Shown here: one piece after another, positions 1 to 9,045 of the stretch
Layout of the letters: the number at the start of each line of letters is the position of its first letter
How positions within the stretch are numbered: position 1 is the first letter of the stretch
Source of the DNA: Whitmania pigra
Lineage: Eukaryota; Annelida; Clitellata; Hirudinida; Haemopidae
Reading direction: 5' to 3'
DNA length: 64,000 nt
Assembly (NCBI GenBank): GCA_021613335.1
Contig: JAJTWR010000431.1
Location: 1,426,001-1,490,000 of the forward strand
Program-made: the position numbers and the translations under genes
Notes under the pieces: generated by a model
Seen by the model: only the letters and a program-made list of their open reading frames with translations
Database searches by the model: none
What the model was told of the DNA's origin: nothing

Positions 1-748
1 CCTGCTGCTGCCCGGAGAGCGTCGCGAGGGTCGCGCGCGCTTGTGCAGCCTCGCCTTGCGCGCGCAGCACAGCCACTTGGGTGCTCATGCCTGCCTCGCG
101 CAGCGACTGCGCGTCGCGCTCGCGGGTGAGCGCAACCTCTTCGGCCTCGGCGGCGGCTTTGGAGAGTTGTTCGATGCCTTCGAGGTTGAGGAACACCCGC
201 GCCACCGCGAGGAACACCTGCTCCCGCGCTTCGAGCTTCCCGTACTCCGCCGCCCGCGCGCCTTCACGCGCCGCTGGCAAGAGGAAGAGCTGCGGCGTGA
301 ACAATATCTGCTGGGCGACCAGGGTCCCGTACAGCGAGTTGTTCGCGACGATGGTGATGGGTTTCATGTTTTTGCTGAGTTCGTTCGAATACGTCTGGAC
401 GATTTGGTCGACGGTGGTGTTGTTCGGGCCAGGGATGTTGTACGCGGGCCCGACGCCTTGCAGGGCTGTGCGCAGCGTCGAGGTCATAATCGGCGTGAGC
501 AGCCCGGTGTCGAACTGCTGGAGCGCCGAGCTGTAGTCGTAGGCCACCGACAGGACGAGCGATGGCAGAATGGCCGCGTAGGCGCGCGAAGTTTGTGCGA
601 TTTTCTGGTCGGCTTGCGCCCGCGCCGCCGCGAGGTCCGGGTTGCGCGCCTCCGCTAACGCGAAGGCTTCCTTCAAGGTCACCGACCGCGGCTCCGATTG
701 GGCGTAGGCGACGCCCGCCACACACAGGCATAGAGAGAACAGTTTCAT
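1..748 (-). CDS. TolC-family outer membrane efflux protein (3' part outside window)
   Basis: About 249 N-terminal codons are visible; the gene continues past base 1. It opens with a Sec signal peptide (hydrophobic core followed by AYA-Q) and then an OEP/TolC-type repeat start (LKEAFALAEARNPDLAAARA), followed by long Ala/Glu/Arg-rich helices expected of the periplasmic coiled-coil barrel. TolC proteins form the outer-membrane channel of tripartite pumps. The ATG at 748 overlaps the stop of the RND gene by four bases (ATGA), so it is the last gene of the tetR-adaptor-RND operon and presumably the exit duct of this pump. Substrate cannot be told from sequence. Confidence 0.9.
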   Translation of the reverse strand, partial: MKLFSLCLCVAGVAYAQSEPRSVTLKEAFALAEARNPDLAAARAQADQKIAQTSRAYAAILPSLVLSVAYDYSSALQQFDTGLLTPIMTSTLRTALQGVGPAYNIPGPNNTTVDQIVQTYSNELSKNMKPITIVANNSLYGTLVAQQILFTPQLFLLPAAREGARAAEYGKLEAREQVFLAVARVFLNLEGIEQLSKAAAEAEEVALTRERDAQSLREAGMSTQVAVLRAQGEAAQARATLATLSGQQQ

Positions 749-3700
749 GGATGGGGCTCCGCAGCATCGTTGGGTTTGGTCCAACGGCGAAAGCGGGCCG
801 GAGTGATGCGCTCCAGCACAGTGAAGAACAGCGGGACGACGAACAAGGTGAGGAAAGTCGAAGTGATGACGCCGCCGATCACGCCGATAGCCATCGGGCT
901 CATGAATTCGAACCCCGGGCCGCGGCTTATGGCGGTTGGCACCATGCCGATGACCATCGCGCCGGAGGTCATGAGAATCGGGCGCAGGCGGCGCGGCCCC
1001 GCACGCAAGATGGCTTCTTGCAATTCGTCGCCTTTCCGCAGGTTTTGCAGCGCTTGGTCGACGAGGAGAATGGAGTTTTTGGTGACGAGGCCGAGCAAGA
1101 GCACGACGCCGATCATCGAACCCAAGCTCAACGACCAACCGGTCGCGAAGAGGGCGATGAACGCACCGATGACTGCCAGCGGCATCGAAATCATGATGGT
1201 GATGGGGTGCTTGAAGCTCTCGAACTGCGAAGCGAGCACCATGTAGACAAACGCGAAGGCGAGGGCGAACACGAAGACGAAGCCCTGGTTCTGCTCGGCG
1301 AGCACCTTCACCTGCCCCTCGTAGCGAACGGTGTAGCCCGGGGGGAGCGGGTTCTTTTTCAACTCATTCTCGAAAGCCGACGTGACGGCGCCGAGGGAAG
1401 CGGTCGGGGAGTTGCTGGCGAAGATGGAGACGCTGCGCTCGCGGTTGAAGCGCTCGATGATGGCCGGGCCGGGCTTGAAGGCGATGGTGGCGATGTCGCC
1501 GACCGCGCGCGGGCCGGAGGGGCTGAACACTTCGAGGTCTTTCAACTCTTCGGGAGTCTCGCGGTCGCTCTTGGCGAGGCGCACCGTGATGTCGGTTTCC
1601 CGGTCGCCCTCGCGCAGCTTGCCCACGCTGACGCCGTTGAGCGCTAAGCGAATTTGTCCGCCGAGGGAGACGCTCGTGAAGCCGGAGTTCGCGGCGAGGG
1701 TGCGGTCGATGTCGACGGTGAGCTCCGACTTCGCCGGATTCGCTTGGAGCTGCACGTCGGTCACTTGCGGACGCCCCTTCTTGTCGCGCAGGTTCGTGAG
1801 GAAGTTCGCCAAGCGGGCGCCCTCGTCGCGCAGCACGTTGAGGTCCGGGCCGGTGATGTAGAGCATCAGCGGGAGGAAGTCGCCCGCGCCTTCGACAATC
1901 GGCGGGTCGTTCAGCGTCACCTCCGTCGCCGGAAGTTCAGCGAGGGCTTTTCGGACCGCATCTTTGATTGCCAAGATGTCGAGCTTTCGGTCTTTGCGCT
2001 TCTTCAAGAGGATGCGCATCGTCGCCTCGTTGCCGTCGCCGCTCTGGGTCGCTGGGTCGGCGCCCGCCACCGCATACACGCCGGTGACGTCGGAGATTTT
2101 TCGCAAGGTCGCGGTCACCTCGTCGACGCGGGTGACGGTCTGCGAGAGGCTCGCGCTCTGCGGCAGCTTCAACTTCGCGATGAGGAAGTTCTTGTCCATC
2201 GGCGCCATGAAGTCGTTGCCGAGCCTCGTCGCCGACAGCACCCCGAGGCCGATGATGGTCACGGTGATGATGGTGGTGTACCAGGGATGCCGGAGCGTCC
2301 AGCCGAGGGTTCGGCCGTAGGTGCGGTCGGCGCCGTTGAGCACCCGGGTCATCACCCGCTCAACCCAGTGCGGCGGCTTGGTGTTCTGGTGGCGCTCCTT
2401 CGAGAAGCGCGCTGAGAGCATCGGGTCGAGCGTGAAGGAGATGAACATCGAGATCATCACCGCCGCAGACATGGTGAAGCCGAACTGCTTGAAGAATTGC
2501 CCGACCGAGCCCGGCATGAAGGCCACCGGGATGAACACCGAGATAAGCGAGAAGGTCGTCGCGAGGACCGCGAGGAACACGTCGCGCGTACCGTGCGAAG
2601 CCGCGGCGGCGCGCTTCTCGCCGAGCTCAAGGCGATGGGTGATGGCTTCGCGGACGACGACCGCGTCGTCGATGAGGAGCCCGATGGAGAGCGCGAGGGC
2701 GAGGAGCGTCGAGAGGTTCAGCGTGTAGCCGAACATGTACATCATGAAAAACGTGCCGGTGATGGAGGTCGGTAGGGCGAGCGCGCTGATGACGGTGCCG
2801 CGAGCGTCGAGGAGAAACAGGTAGATGATGGTCACGGCCATCAAACCGCCGAAAATGATGGCGATCCAAACTTCGTGGATCATCGACTGGATGAGCTCCG
2901 AGGAGTCGATGATGGCCTTGGCTTCAAATTGGTGTCCGAGCGACGGGCCGATTTCGGCGATGCGCGCTTTCACCCGCTTCGAGACTTCGATGGTGTCGGA
3001 GCCGGGCTGTTTGATGATCTCCAGCACGACGGCTTCCGCGCCGTCGAGGTGCACGACCGTACGCCGGTCGGCGATGCCGTCGGTGATGGTCGCAACGTCG
3101 GACAACAGCACCTGGGTGCGAGTCTCGCTGCTGGTCGCAATAGGGAGATTTTGAAGCTCTTCCAAGTTTTCAAATTCGCCCCGCGTCCGAACGCCGAGCG
3201 CGGTCGGTCCGAGCTCGTAGCGCCCGGCGGGGATGTTGACGTTCTCAACGCCGATGCGCTCGGCGATGGCTCCGGGGGCAGTGCCCGCAGCTTTGGCGCG
3301 GTCGAGGTCGACGTCGACCCGAATCTGCCGGGTATCGCCACCGACGACGCGGACCTGCGCCACGCCGTCGAGTTGGCCGAGCGCCGGTTCGAGGCGCTCT
3401 TTCAAGAGCTGCCGCAAATCGGGCGTGGTGAGGTCCGACTTCACCGCATAGGTGAGAATCGGTTGGGCGCCGACGTCGATCTTCGCGATGCGGGGCGTTT
3501 CGGCCTCGCGCGGCAGCGACGGCATGGCGCCGACCTTGTCGCGCACTTCTTGGAGGGCGCGGTCCAAGGGGACTTCGAGCTTGAATTGAATCAGCACCAC
3601 GCCAGCGCTCTCACGGGCGTATCCGCGGATGGTGTCGATGCCCGAGATACCGGCGACAGCGTCTTCAATCGGCCGCACTATCTGCGACTCGACTTCTGCA

Positions 3701-3867
3701 GGCCCGGCACCCCGGTAGACGGTGATCACCGAAATTACCGGCACAGAGATGTTCGGGAACAAGTCGGTGCCGAGGCGCGAGAGGCCGAGCCCACCGAGCA
3801 CCACGAGGAGGGTGCACACCATGGTGGTGAGCACCGGTCGTTGAATCGAGAGGTCGGAGATACTCAT
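745..3867 (-). CDS. RND-family inner membrane efflux transporter (AcrB/HAE1 type)
   Basis: A 1040-residue protein of full family length. The N-terminus is a typical RND start (first helix near residues 12-30). Porter subdomains flank two bundles of membrane helices. TM4 contains the paired aspartates (LLIDDAVVVREA), the proton-relay residues of HAE-type RND pumps. The periplasmic halves show the internal duplication of the family. It should form a trimeric proton-driven exporter working with the adaptor encoded just upstream and the TolC-like protein just downstream. Both junctions are 4-bp ATGA overlaps, so the subunits are translationally coupled. Drug or solvent export is the usual role; heavy-metal type is less likely because no HME motifs are seen. 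Confidence 0.95.
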   Translation of the reverse strand: MSISDLSIQRPVLTTMVCTLLVVLGGLGLSRLGTDLFPNISVPVISVITVYRGAGPAEVESQIVRPIEDAVAGISGIDTIRGYARESAGVVLIQFKLEVPLDRALQEVRDKVGAMPSLPREAETPRIAKIDVGAQPILTYAVKSDLTTPDLRQLLKERLEPALGQLDGVAQVRVVGGDTRQIRVDVDLDRAKAAGTAPGAIAERIGVENVNIPAGRYELGPTALGVRTRGEFENLEELQNLPIATSSETRTQVLLSDVATITDGIADRRTVVHLDGAEAVVLEIIKQPGSDTIEVSKRVKARIAEIGPSLGHQFEAKAIIDSSELIQSMIHEVWIAIIFGGLMAVTIIYLFLLDARGTVISALALPTSITGTFFMMYMFGYTLNLSTLLALALSIGLLIDDAVVVREAITHRLELGEKRAAAASHGTRDVFLAVLATTFSLISVFIPVAFMPGSVGQFFKQFGFTMSAAVMISMFISFTLDPMLSARFSKERHQNTKPPHWVERVMTRVLNGADRTYGRTLGWTLRHPWYTTIITVTIIGLGVLSATRLGNDFMAPMDKNFLIAKLKLPQSASLSQTVTRVDEVTATLRKISDVTGVYAVAGADPATQSGDGNEATMRILLKKRKDRKLDILAIKDAVRKALAELPATEVTLNDPPIVEGAGDFLPLMLYITGPDLNVLRDEGARLANFLTNLRDKKGRPQVTDVQLQANPAKSELTVDIDRTLAANSGFTSVSLGGQIRLALNGVSVGKLREGDRETDITVRLAKSDRETPEELKDLEVFSPSGPRAVGDIATIAFKPGPAIIERFNRERSVSIFASNSPTASLGAVTSAFENELKKNPLPPGYTVRYEGQVKVLAEQNQGFVFVFALAFAFVYMVLASQFESFKHPITIMISMPLAVIGAFIALFATGWSLSLGSMIGVVLLLGLVTKNSILLVDQALQNLRKGDELQEAILRAGPRRLRPILMTSGAMVIGMVPTAISRGPGFEFMSPMAIGVIGGVITSTFLTLFVVPLFFTVLERITPARFRRWTKPNDAAEPHP

Positions 3868-4895
3868 GGGTTCGTGACTTCGACGGGTGTGCCCTCGACG
3901 AGGGTGCTCGCCGGGTAATCGACGATGCGGTTCAGAGGACTCTGGGCGATGACCGTCACTTCTTGACCTTGGCGCTCGATGACGCTCACCGAAACTTTGG
4001 TGAGCGTGTTGCCGGAAGTCACCATGAAGACCGTATCGCCGCTCGCAGTGAGCGCCGTCGCGGGCACTTTGTAGGCTTCGCGGGGCTTCCCGAGCGGAAT
4101 CTCCGCGCGGGCGAGGCTGTTCGCTACGAAGCGCCCGTCGGCATTCGGCACCTCAATCTCTATCGGCACCCGGTGGGTCTGCGGATCCGCCGAAGGGATA
4201 ATCGACTTCACCCGAGCTTCGGTGGTCCGAGCGTCGCCGCCGACCGATTGCACCGTCACCTTGCTGCCGGGGGTAATCTGCGAGCGCGCTCGCTCGGGGA
4301 GGGTGGCCTTCAGCGTCAGCGGGTCAAGCTGCATCAAAATGTAGACCGGCATTCCGGGGGCGACCATGCCGTCGGTTTGCTCCGGCGCATCGACGATGGT
4401 GCCCGCGTAGGGCGCATAGAGGGCATGCCGACGCTGACCAGCGAGCGCCTGCTGCAGTCCCGCGCGCGCTTGGGCGAACTGCGCCTCGGTGGCGAGAGCT
4501 TGGGTGTTGGTCTGCTCTGCTTGGATGCCACTCACCGTATCCTGCTTGAGGAGCTTCGCGTTGCGATCGGCCACGTCGCGGGCGAGCGAGGCGCCGACTT
4601 GTGCCGCTGTGACTCCGGCGCGCGCTTGGGCGACCTGGGCGTCGATGATTTCGGTGTCGAGCTTTCCGAGCAGCGTGCCCGCGTCGACGCGCTGCCCCTT
4701 CACCACCGCCGACACTTTGAGTCGTCCGCCGACTTCGAAACCCATCGGGAAAATCTTCGCAGGAAACAGCTGGCCGGTGACGCGCTCGGTAGCCGTCGAT
4801 TCGACCCGCTGGGGCGCGACGGTACGCACCCGCGGCTTGTCCGCGCCGAGTGCAAGTGTGGCGGTGAGTAAGGCAGCAACGGTAAAGGCATTCAT
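3864..4895 (-). CDS. RND efflux periplasmic adaptor (membrane fusion protein)
   Basis: A 343-residue protein with a short N-terminal signal sequence (residues 1-17), then a biotinyl/lipoyl-like segment (EVGGRLKVSAVVKGQRVDAG), an Ala/Gln-rich alpha-helical hairpin around residues 85-150, the second lipoyl half (APYAGTIVDAPEQTDGMVAPG) and C-terminal beta-barrel and membrane-proximal domains. This is the MFP architecture that links an RND pump to a TolC channel. No lipobox is obvious. The start overlaps the tetR stop by four bases and its own stop overlaps the RND start in the same way, fixing its place in a single operon. Confidence 0.93.
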   Translation of the reverse strand: MNAFTVAALLTATLALGADKPRVRTVAPQRVESTATERVTGQLFPAKIFPMGFEVGGRLKVSAVVKGQRVDAGTLLGKLDTEIIDAQVAQARAGVTAAQVGASLARDVADRNAKLLKQDTVSGIQAEQTNTQALATEAQFAQARAGLQQALAGQRRHALYAPYAGTIVDAPEQTDGMVAPGMPVYILMQLDPLTLKATLPERARSQITPGSKVTVQSVGGDARTTEARVKSIIPSADPQTHRVPIEIEVPNADGRFVANSLARAEIPLGKPREAYKVPATALTASGDTVFMVTSGNTLTKVSVSVIERQGQEVTVIAQSPLNRIVDYPASTLVEGTPVEVTNP

Positions 4896-5527
4896 CGGGC
4901 TACAGACCTCTTCTTGGGGGTTGAGCGACCGGCGGACAGGCCGTCGCTGATGAGTCTTCGAGCCGAACTCGCGAGGGCCGCGAGGTCGGGTTTCTTCTTC
5001 GAGAAGGCGATGCGGCGGGTGACCATGAAGTAGGCACCGACGATGACGAGGCCCAAGGAATCCGGCGCTAAGTCGCGGCGCACGAGCGAATTTCGGCGCA
5101 GCCGTTGGTACTGAGCTTCGACCCAGGCCACGGTCTCATCGAGGAGTACCCAGGCGATGCCTTCGAACTTCGTTCCGTAGGTGCCGTTGAGAATCACCCG
5201 AATGACATCCCGCCATTCCCAGAGCAGTTCGATCAGCTCTTGGTCGAGTGGGAACTCGAGGCCAGTGAGCCGTTCAATCGGGGTGCTCGCGGATGCCCGG
5301 CGATGCAGTTCGGCTCGGGCGCGATGCATCGTCTTACGAAAATCGCGGACGATGTGCGCGAAGAGCGCTTCCTTGCTCGCGAAGTGCAAATAGAAGCTTC
5401 CTTTCGAGAGCTTGGAGCGACGGGTGATGTCCTCGACACGCGCTTCGAGAATGCCTCGGCGCGCGAATTCTTTTCGCGCAGCAGCGATGAGAGAACTGCG
5501 TGCATGGGGGTCGGCGCGTCTGGCCAT
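4892..5527 (-). CDS. TetR-family transcriptional regulator, probable pump repressor
   Basis: A 211-residue protein if started at the ATG at 5527; the frame stays open to 5563, but family alignment favours the inner start because the helix-turn-helix follows at once. Residues 8-55 form the TetR DNA-binding domain (ITRRSKLSKGSFYLHFASKE is the recognition helix and its flank). The C-terminal ligand domain is not specific enough to name an inducer. It is the first gene of the efflux operon, so autoregulation and control of the pump are likely. The upstream region holds three 17-bp-spaced copies of an operator-like motif (5581-5628). Confidence 0.92.
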   Translation of the reverse strand: MARRADPHARSSLIAAARKEFARRGILEARVEDITRRSKLSKGSFYLHFASKEALFAHIVRDFRKTMHRARAELHRRASASTPIERLTGLEFPLDQELIELLWEWRDVIRVILNGTYGTKFEGIAWVLLDETVAWVEAQYQRLRRNSLVRRDLAPDSLGLVIVGAYFMVTRRIAFSKKKPDLAALASSARRLISDGLSAGRSTPKKRSVAR

Positions 5528-5580
5528 GGGTGGAGCAATAGCGCAATTTGCGCCTGTTCGCACGGATCCGACAAAATTAA

Positions 5581-5628
5581 TGAACGTTCAGTCAGAATGA
5601 ACGTTTAGTAAAAATGAATGTCCGGTCA
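5581..5628. promoter_or_regulatory. Triple tandem operator-like repeat in front of the tetR-pump operon
   Basis: Three 14-bp copies start at 5581, 5598 and 5615, exactly 17 bp apart: TGAACGTTCAGTCA, TGAACGTTTAGTAA and TGAATGTCCGGTCA. The first contains a perfect 10-bp palindrome (TGAACGTTCA). The block lies 54-101 bp upstream of the tetR start, and the third copy overlaps a possible -35 element (TTGACC read on the minus strand at 5624-5629). Spacing and position suit cooperative TetR binding and autorepression. That the adjacent TetR protein binds here is inference. Confidence 0.6.
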
Positions 5629-5648
5629 AAAAAGCTGCTTTGGCGGGG

Positions 5649-7238
5649 TTATTTCCGCTCCAGCGCAACGACGAGGCGCCGGAGGTCTTCATTCACGACT
5701 TCAAAGTCAGTTTTCCCGCGTTCCTCGGCGAGCTGGTCCTTCACCTTCGGGAGGGCCTCGCGGACCGAGGCCTTCGCTTCCGGAACGTCGTTGGCGAGCC
5801 AAAGCGCTCCTTGGATGAAGGCGATGCGCGTGGACAGGTTCTGCTCCTTCAGGTGGGCGAGGAGCTTGCCGAGGTTGGCACCGTCGCGGCCGCGGCCAAC
5901 TTCGTAGGCTGCGCGCTCGCGGACGCCCTCGTCTGCATCGTCGAGGTTCTTCACCCAGCAGGCGAGGTCCGACTTGCATACTTGACCAGCACTCGCGCGT
6001 TTCTTGAGGCGCTGAAGCTCTTGGCCATGCTTCACCGCGTTCCCGGCGACGTCGGCACAGCTCGGCGCGTCCGGATCTTCACGGCATTCGGCGGCGAAGC
6101 GCTGTGGTTCTTGCTCGGCGAGTTTTTCGAGCGGGTTCGGGTCGTCGCTCAACATCGAATAGGCGATGGCCGATTCACGGCGCGCTTCCCAGGGTCCATT
6201 TTTGGCACTCTCGAGGAGCGCGTTTGTCGGGGTATTGGAGCCGATGCGGGTGAGAGCCCATGCGTACTCATGCCGTGCATTCGGCTCTTCTTCGCTGACC
6301 ATCTTCGCAAGCTTGGGGACCGCGTTTTGTAAGCGGAGGCGGGCGGCAGCGTCGGCGGCGCGCATGCGGACGATGAGGGTCATCGCGAGGCTCTGGTCTT
6401 TGAAGTCGAGGCTCGAAAGAATTTTCGGCTCCGCGCGCTTGTCGTTGAGGTCGCTCAACACCTGGAGCGCCTTGAGCGGCAACACGAACGGGACCACTTT
6501 GTTGTCGGCGGCCCAGCGCTTTAGCTCGTTGTCGCGGCCTTCGACCACCGCGAGCAGCGGGTCCGCCGCCGGAGTGCCAATTTGGTAGAGCGCAAAGGAG
6601 GCCTCTCGGTAGTAACTCGCGCCCTCGCGCTCGCGGTACATGCCGCGGATGAGCGTGGGGATAGCCCGCGGGTCGCCGATGTTGCCAAGGGCTTCGAGCG
6701 CCTTCTTGGTGATGAAGGGATGGACCTTGTCGTCGTTCGCGATCCGGTCGATCTCCGCATAGGCTTCGGGCGACTTCAATCCGCCGAGCGCTTCGATAGC
6801 GGCCACGACGGTGTAGGAGTTGCGCGACTTGAGAATCGGGATGAGCGCCGTCGCGGCCGGAGCGCCGCCGATGTTGCCGAGCGCCATGGCGATTTCTCGG
6901 TTGAGCGTCGCGACGTTCGGTTCCTGCGCGTCGGCGACGTAGGCGTCACTCAGCGGCGCAACCGACGACGGGCTCTTCGCGATGCCGAGCAGCCGCGCGA
7001 TGCTCGCCTTCACATCCGGCGACTTCTCGGAGGCGAGCTGCGCCTCCAACATCGGAACCAAGGCCTGGCCCATGAATTTCGACTCGCGGAGCTCTTCGAT
7101 AATCCGCGTGCGGTCTTTGGGACCCTTGGACGAGGCGAGTCGCTTTTCCCAATGCGCCGGAGTTGCTGGGTCCGTCTTGCAGCCGGAGAGAACAACTACC
7201 GCCGTGAAGAAGAGGATGCGAAGGGAAGTGACGTGCAA
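5649..7238 (-). CDS. HEAT-repeat lipoprotein
   Basis: A 529-residue protein. The start is a TTG at 7238 supported by an AGGAG ribosome-binding site six bases upstream. A lipoprotein signal peptide ends in the lipobox LSGC (Cys at about residue 20). The mature part is a long run of HEAT/PBS-lyase-like helical pairs, for example AMALGNIGGAPAATALIPIL, ALEALGNIGDPRAIPTLIRG and VAAIEALGGL, from about residue 90 to 480. Such solenoids are protein-interaction scaffolds; no enzymatic motif is visible. It ends 21 bp from the operator repeats that precede tetR. Probably a periplasmic, membrane-anchored scaffold; partner unknown. Confidence 0.85.
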   Translation of the reverse strand: MHVTSLRILFFTAVVVLSGCKTDPATPAHWEKRLASSKGPKDRTRIIEELRESKFMGQALVPMLEAQLASEKSPDVKASIARLLGIAKSPSSVAPLSDAYVADAQEPNVATLNREIAMALGNIGGAPAATALIPILKSRNSYTVVAAIEALGGLKSPEAYAEIDRIANDDKVHPFITKKALEALGNIGDPRAIPTLIRGMYREREGASYYREASFALYQIGTPAADPLLAVVEGRDNELKRWAADNKVVPFVLPLKALQVLSDLNDKRAEPKILSSLDFKDQSLAMTLIVRMRAADAAARLRLQNAVPKLAKMVSEEEPNARHEYAWALTRIGSNTPTNALLESAKNGPWEARRESAIAYSMLSDDPNPLEKLAEQEPQRFAAECREDPDAPSCADVAGNAVKHGQELQRLKKRASAGQVCKSDLACWVKNLDDADEGVRERAAYEVGRGRDGANLGKLLAHLKEQNLSTRIAFIQGALWLANDVPEAKASVREALPKVKDQLAEERGKTDFEVVNEDLRRLVVALERK

Positions 7239-7419
7239 GACGCGCTCCTTTGCTGTGTGCGGCGATAATGCCGCAGATAATTGCGTAACTCCACGATGTT
7301 TCGCTCAGGTAGAAACCTCGCGCCAGATTTCGGCCTGTGGTGTTTCGAAGAAGCAGAACGGACAACTCTCACCGGAATACTTCCCCATACAGTTGGACCG
7401 GAATCGCCCGTGAATCCGA

Positions 7420-8325
7420 TCAGCGCTCTGGCACTGGGCCCATCCCACCGCGACGGAGGATGCCATCGACGATGCCGCGGCTCATGAGCGCGATGCGCCT
7501 TCGCTTTTCGCCGCGAAAGAGCGTCGTGGTCGCGTACTCCGAGGCGATGCGAGCTCCGAGTGCGCCCCAACTCGCGGGGGTCTGCGTCGTGCGTTGGTAG
7601 GTGAGGATGAGATTGCGGGTGACGTAGTAGGCGTACCAGCTCGGCTTGTCGGTGAGCGACCAAGAGAGCAGCATATTCTTCGTCTCGTAGTCGTCGTCGA
7701 GGATGGCCGAGGGCTCGACCCACTGCTCGTAGCCGTTGTCGTCGAGGCGAAAACCGTAGGCGAGGTCTTCCCAGCCCATCCACAGATCTTCCCAGGGCAG
7801 TACTCCGTCTCGGGTAGGTTGCAGCGCGTAGAGCGCCCCGTTGGAGCTCGCCCAGTGCACGCGAAAAGGGTTTGTCGGCGCGGCACGGGAACCGCGAAAC
7901 GGCACCGGAAGACGCGAGCGACCGGTGAGGTCAAAGCGCTTGCGTGCCGGGTAACGCCGCAGCGGATATAGCGCTCCGATGCGGGCACCGGAGCGGCGCT
8001 CGGCGGCTTCGAGCAGCGCGGCGACCACCGCGGGAGCGATGCTGCCATCGGCGTTTATGGCGTAGGCATAATCGAAACCCGCCTCTGCAGCCCAGGAGAG
8101 GCGGCGATAGAGGTTTCCTGCTGCACCCAAGTTGTAAGTCGCTGAATTGTAATGAATATTTTTCCAACCGCGGTCGCCGATAAGGCGGGGAAGCGCCCCC
8201 GAGCCCAAGGAGTCAATGACCGCGATGCCCGACCAGGGAGGGCTTGCCAACGCCTGCGCATTTTCCAGCAGCTGCGCAACCGCACTGTCGGAGCGATATG
8301 CTGCTATAACCAAAGCGCACTTCAA
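7420..8325 (-). CDS. Glycosyltransferase family 2 protein
   Basis: A 301-residue protein opening directly with the GT-A nucleotide-binding strand (ALVIAAYRSD) and containing YAYAINADGSI at about residue 91, a DxD-like site (NADG), and later GWEDLAYGFRL, an ED motif typical of rhamnosyl/galactofuranosyl-like GT2 enzymes. The C-terminus has an amphipathic YYVTRNLILTYQR segment often found in membrane-associated rhamnosyltransferases. The start is a TTG at 8325 without an obvious ribosome-binding site, only 17 bp from the divergent lipoprotein start at 8343. It probably adds a sugar to a surface glycan; donor and acceptor cannot be told. Confidence 0.8.
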   Translation of the reverse strand: MKCALVIAAYRSDSAVAQLLENAQALASPPWSGIAVIDSLGSGALPRLIGDRGWKNIHYNSATYNLGAAGNLYRRLSWAAEAGFDYAYAINADGSIAPAVVAALLEAAERRSGARIGALYPLRRYPARKRFDLTGRSRLPVPFRGSRAAPTNPFRVHWASSNGALYALQPTRDGVLPWEDLWMGWEDLAYGFRLDDNGYEQWVEPSAILDDDYETKNMLLSWSLTDKPSWYAYYVTRNLILTYQRTTQTPASWGALGARIASEYATTTLFRGEKRRRIALMSRGIVDGILRRGGMGPVPER

Positions 8326-8342
8326 GGGTACTTATCCAGATA

Positions 8343-9002
8343 ATGACGTACACGACCCGCCACAAGACAGCTTCCCAGAAGCCCGCTTCCCCGAAGGCAG
8401 TAGCCCGGGGTGCGATGCTTGTGCTCGCGGCTGTTGCGCTCATCGCCTCCTGCACCTCGAGCCAAATCCTCGGTTCTTGGTCCAATACCGACTACCGCGC
8501 AAAGCCGCTCCGCCGCGTACTCGTGGCCGCAGGGAAGAATATCCCCATCGCCCAAGGCTACGCCGAACAGACCTTCGCGGCGACGATTGGGCGCATCGTC
8601 TCCACCCAAATGGCATCTGCAGTTTTCTCCGACACCAACATCTTCGCCATGCCGCGGCCAGAGCTCCGTCGGCGACTCGTCGAAAAGGGATTCGACGGAT
8701 ACTTGCTCTTGGAGCTCTCAGATATCGCTCAAGAGGAATACTGGGTTCCCCCGATGGCCTTCGGGGGTTGGTTTGGCGGGGCGAGGAGTTGGCCGTGGGC
8801 GATGAGCGTGTACACGCCTGGGCAGCTCCGCCGAAGCACCTCCTATTACGTCACTGGGAGCCTCTACGAAGTGGCGACCGGAAGGCTCGTCTGGCGTTCA
8901 CAGTCGAAGTCCGTCGACCCGGTCAACGTGGAAGACTTCATCGCTGATATCGCGACCCTGTTCCGTGATGACCTGCAGAGCGCGCAAGTCGTAAGCCGCT
9001 AG
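8343..9002 (+). CDS. Predicted lipoprotein of unknown function
   Basis: A 219-residue protein with a rather long N-region (24 residues, Lys/Arg-rich), a hydrophobic core and a lipobox IASC, giving a lipidated cysteine near residue 37. The mature domain begins GSWSNTDYRAKPLRRVLVAAG, contains a central strand-rich region (FDGYLLLELSDI) and ends with an Asp/Phe-rich helix. The pattern (initial conserved W, VLVAAG strand, QMASAVF helix, YYVTGSLYEVATGRLVWRS) resembles small outer-membrane lipoproteins of the DUF4136 kind, but the match is not firm. It is divergent from the glycosyltransferase with overlapping promoter space, and 43 bp upstream of tyrS. Confidence 0.75.
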   Translation: MTYTTRHKTASQKPASPKAVARGAMLVLAAVALIASCTSSQILGSWSNTDYRAKPLRRVLVAAGKNIPIAQGYAEQTFAATIGRIVSTQMASAVFSDTNIFAMPRPELRRRLVEKGFDGYLLLELSDIAQEEYWVPPMAFGGWFGGARSWPWAMSVYTPGQLRRSTSYYVTGSLYEVATGRLVWRSQSKSVDPVNVEDFIADIATLFRDDLQSAQVVSR

Positions 9003-9045
9003 CGCGGCGCTTTGTCGCAGCGACGAAACGCGCTACATCCGCCCG

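Noticed and set aside
562..1647. Long plus-strand frame opposite the RND gene
   Set aside because: Low-complexity Arg/Glu/Asp/His-rich translation, typical antisense shadow of a GC-rich gene; no family resemblance.
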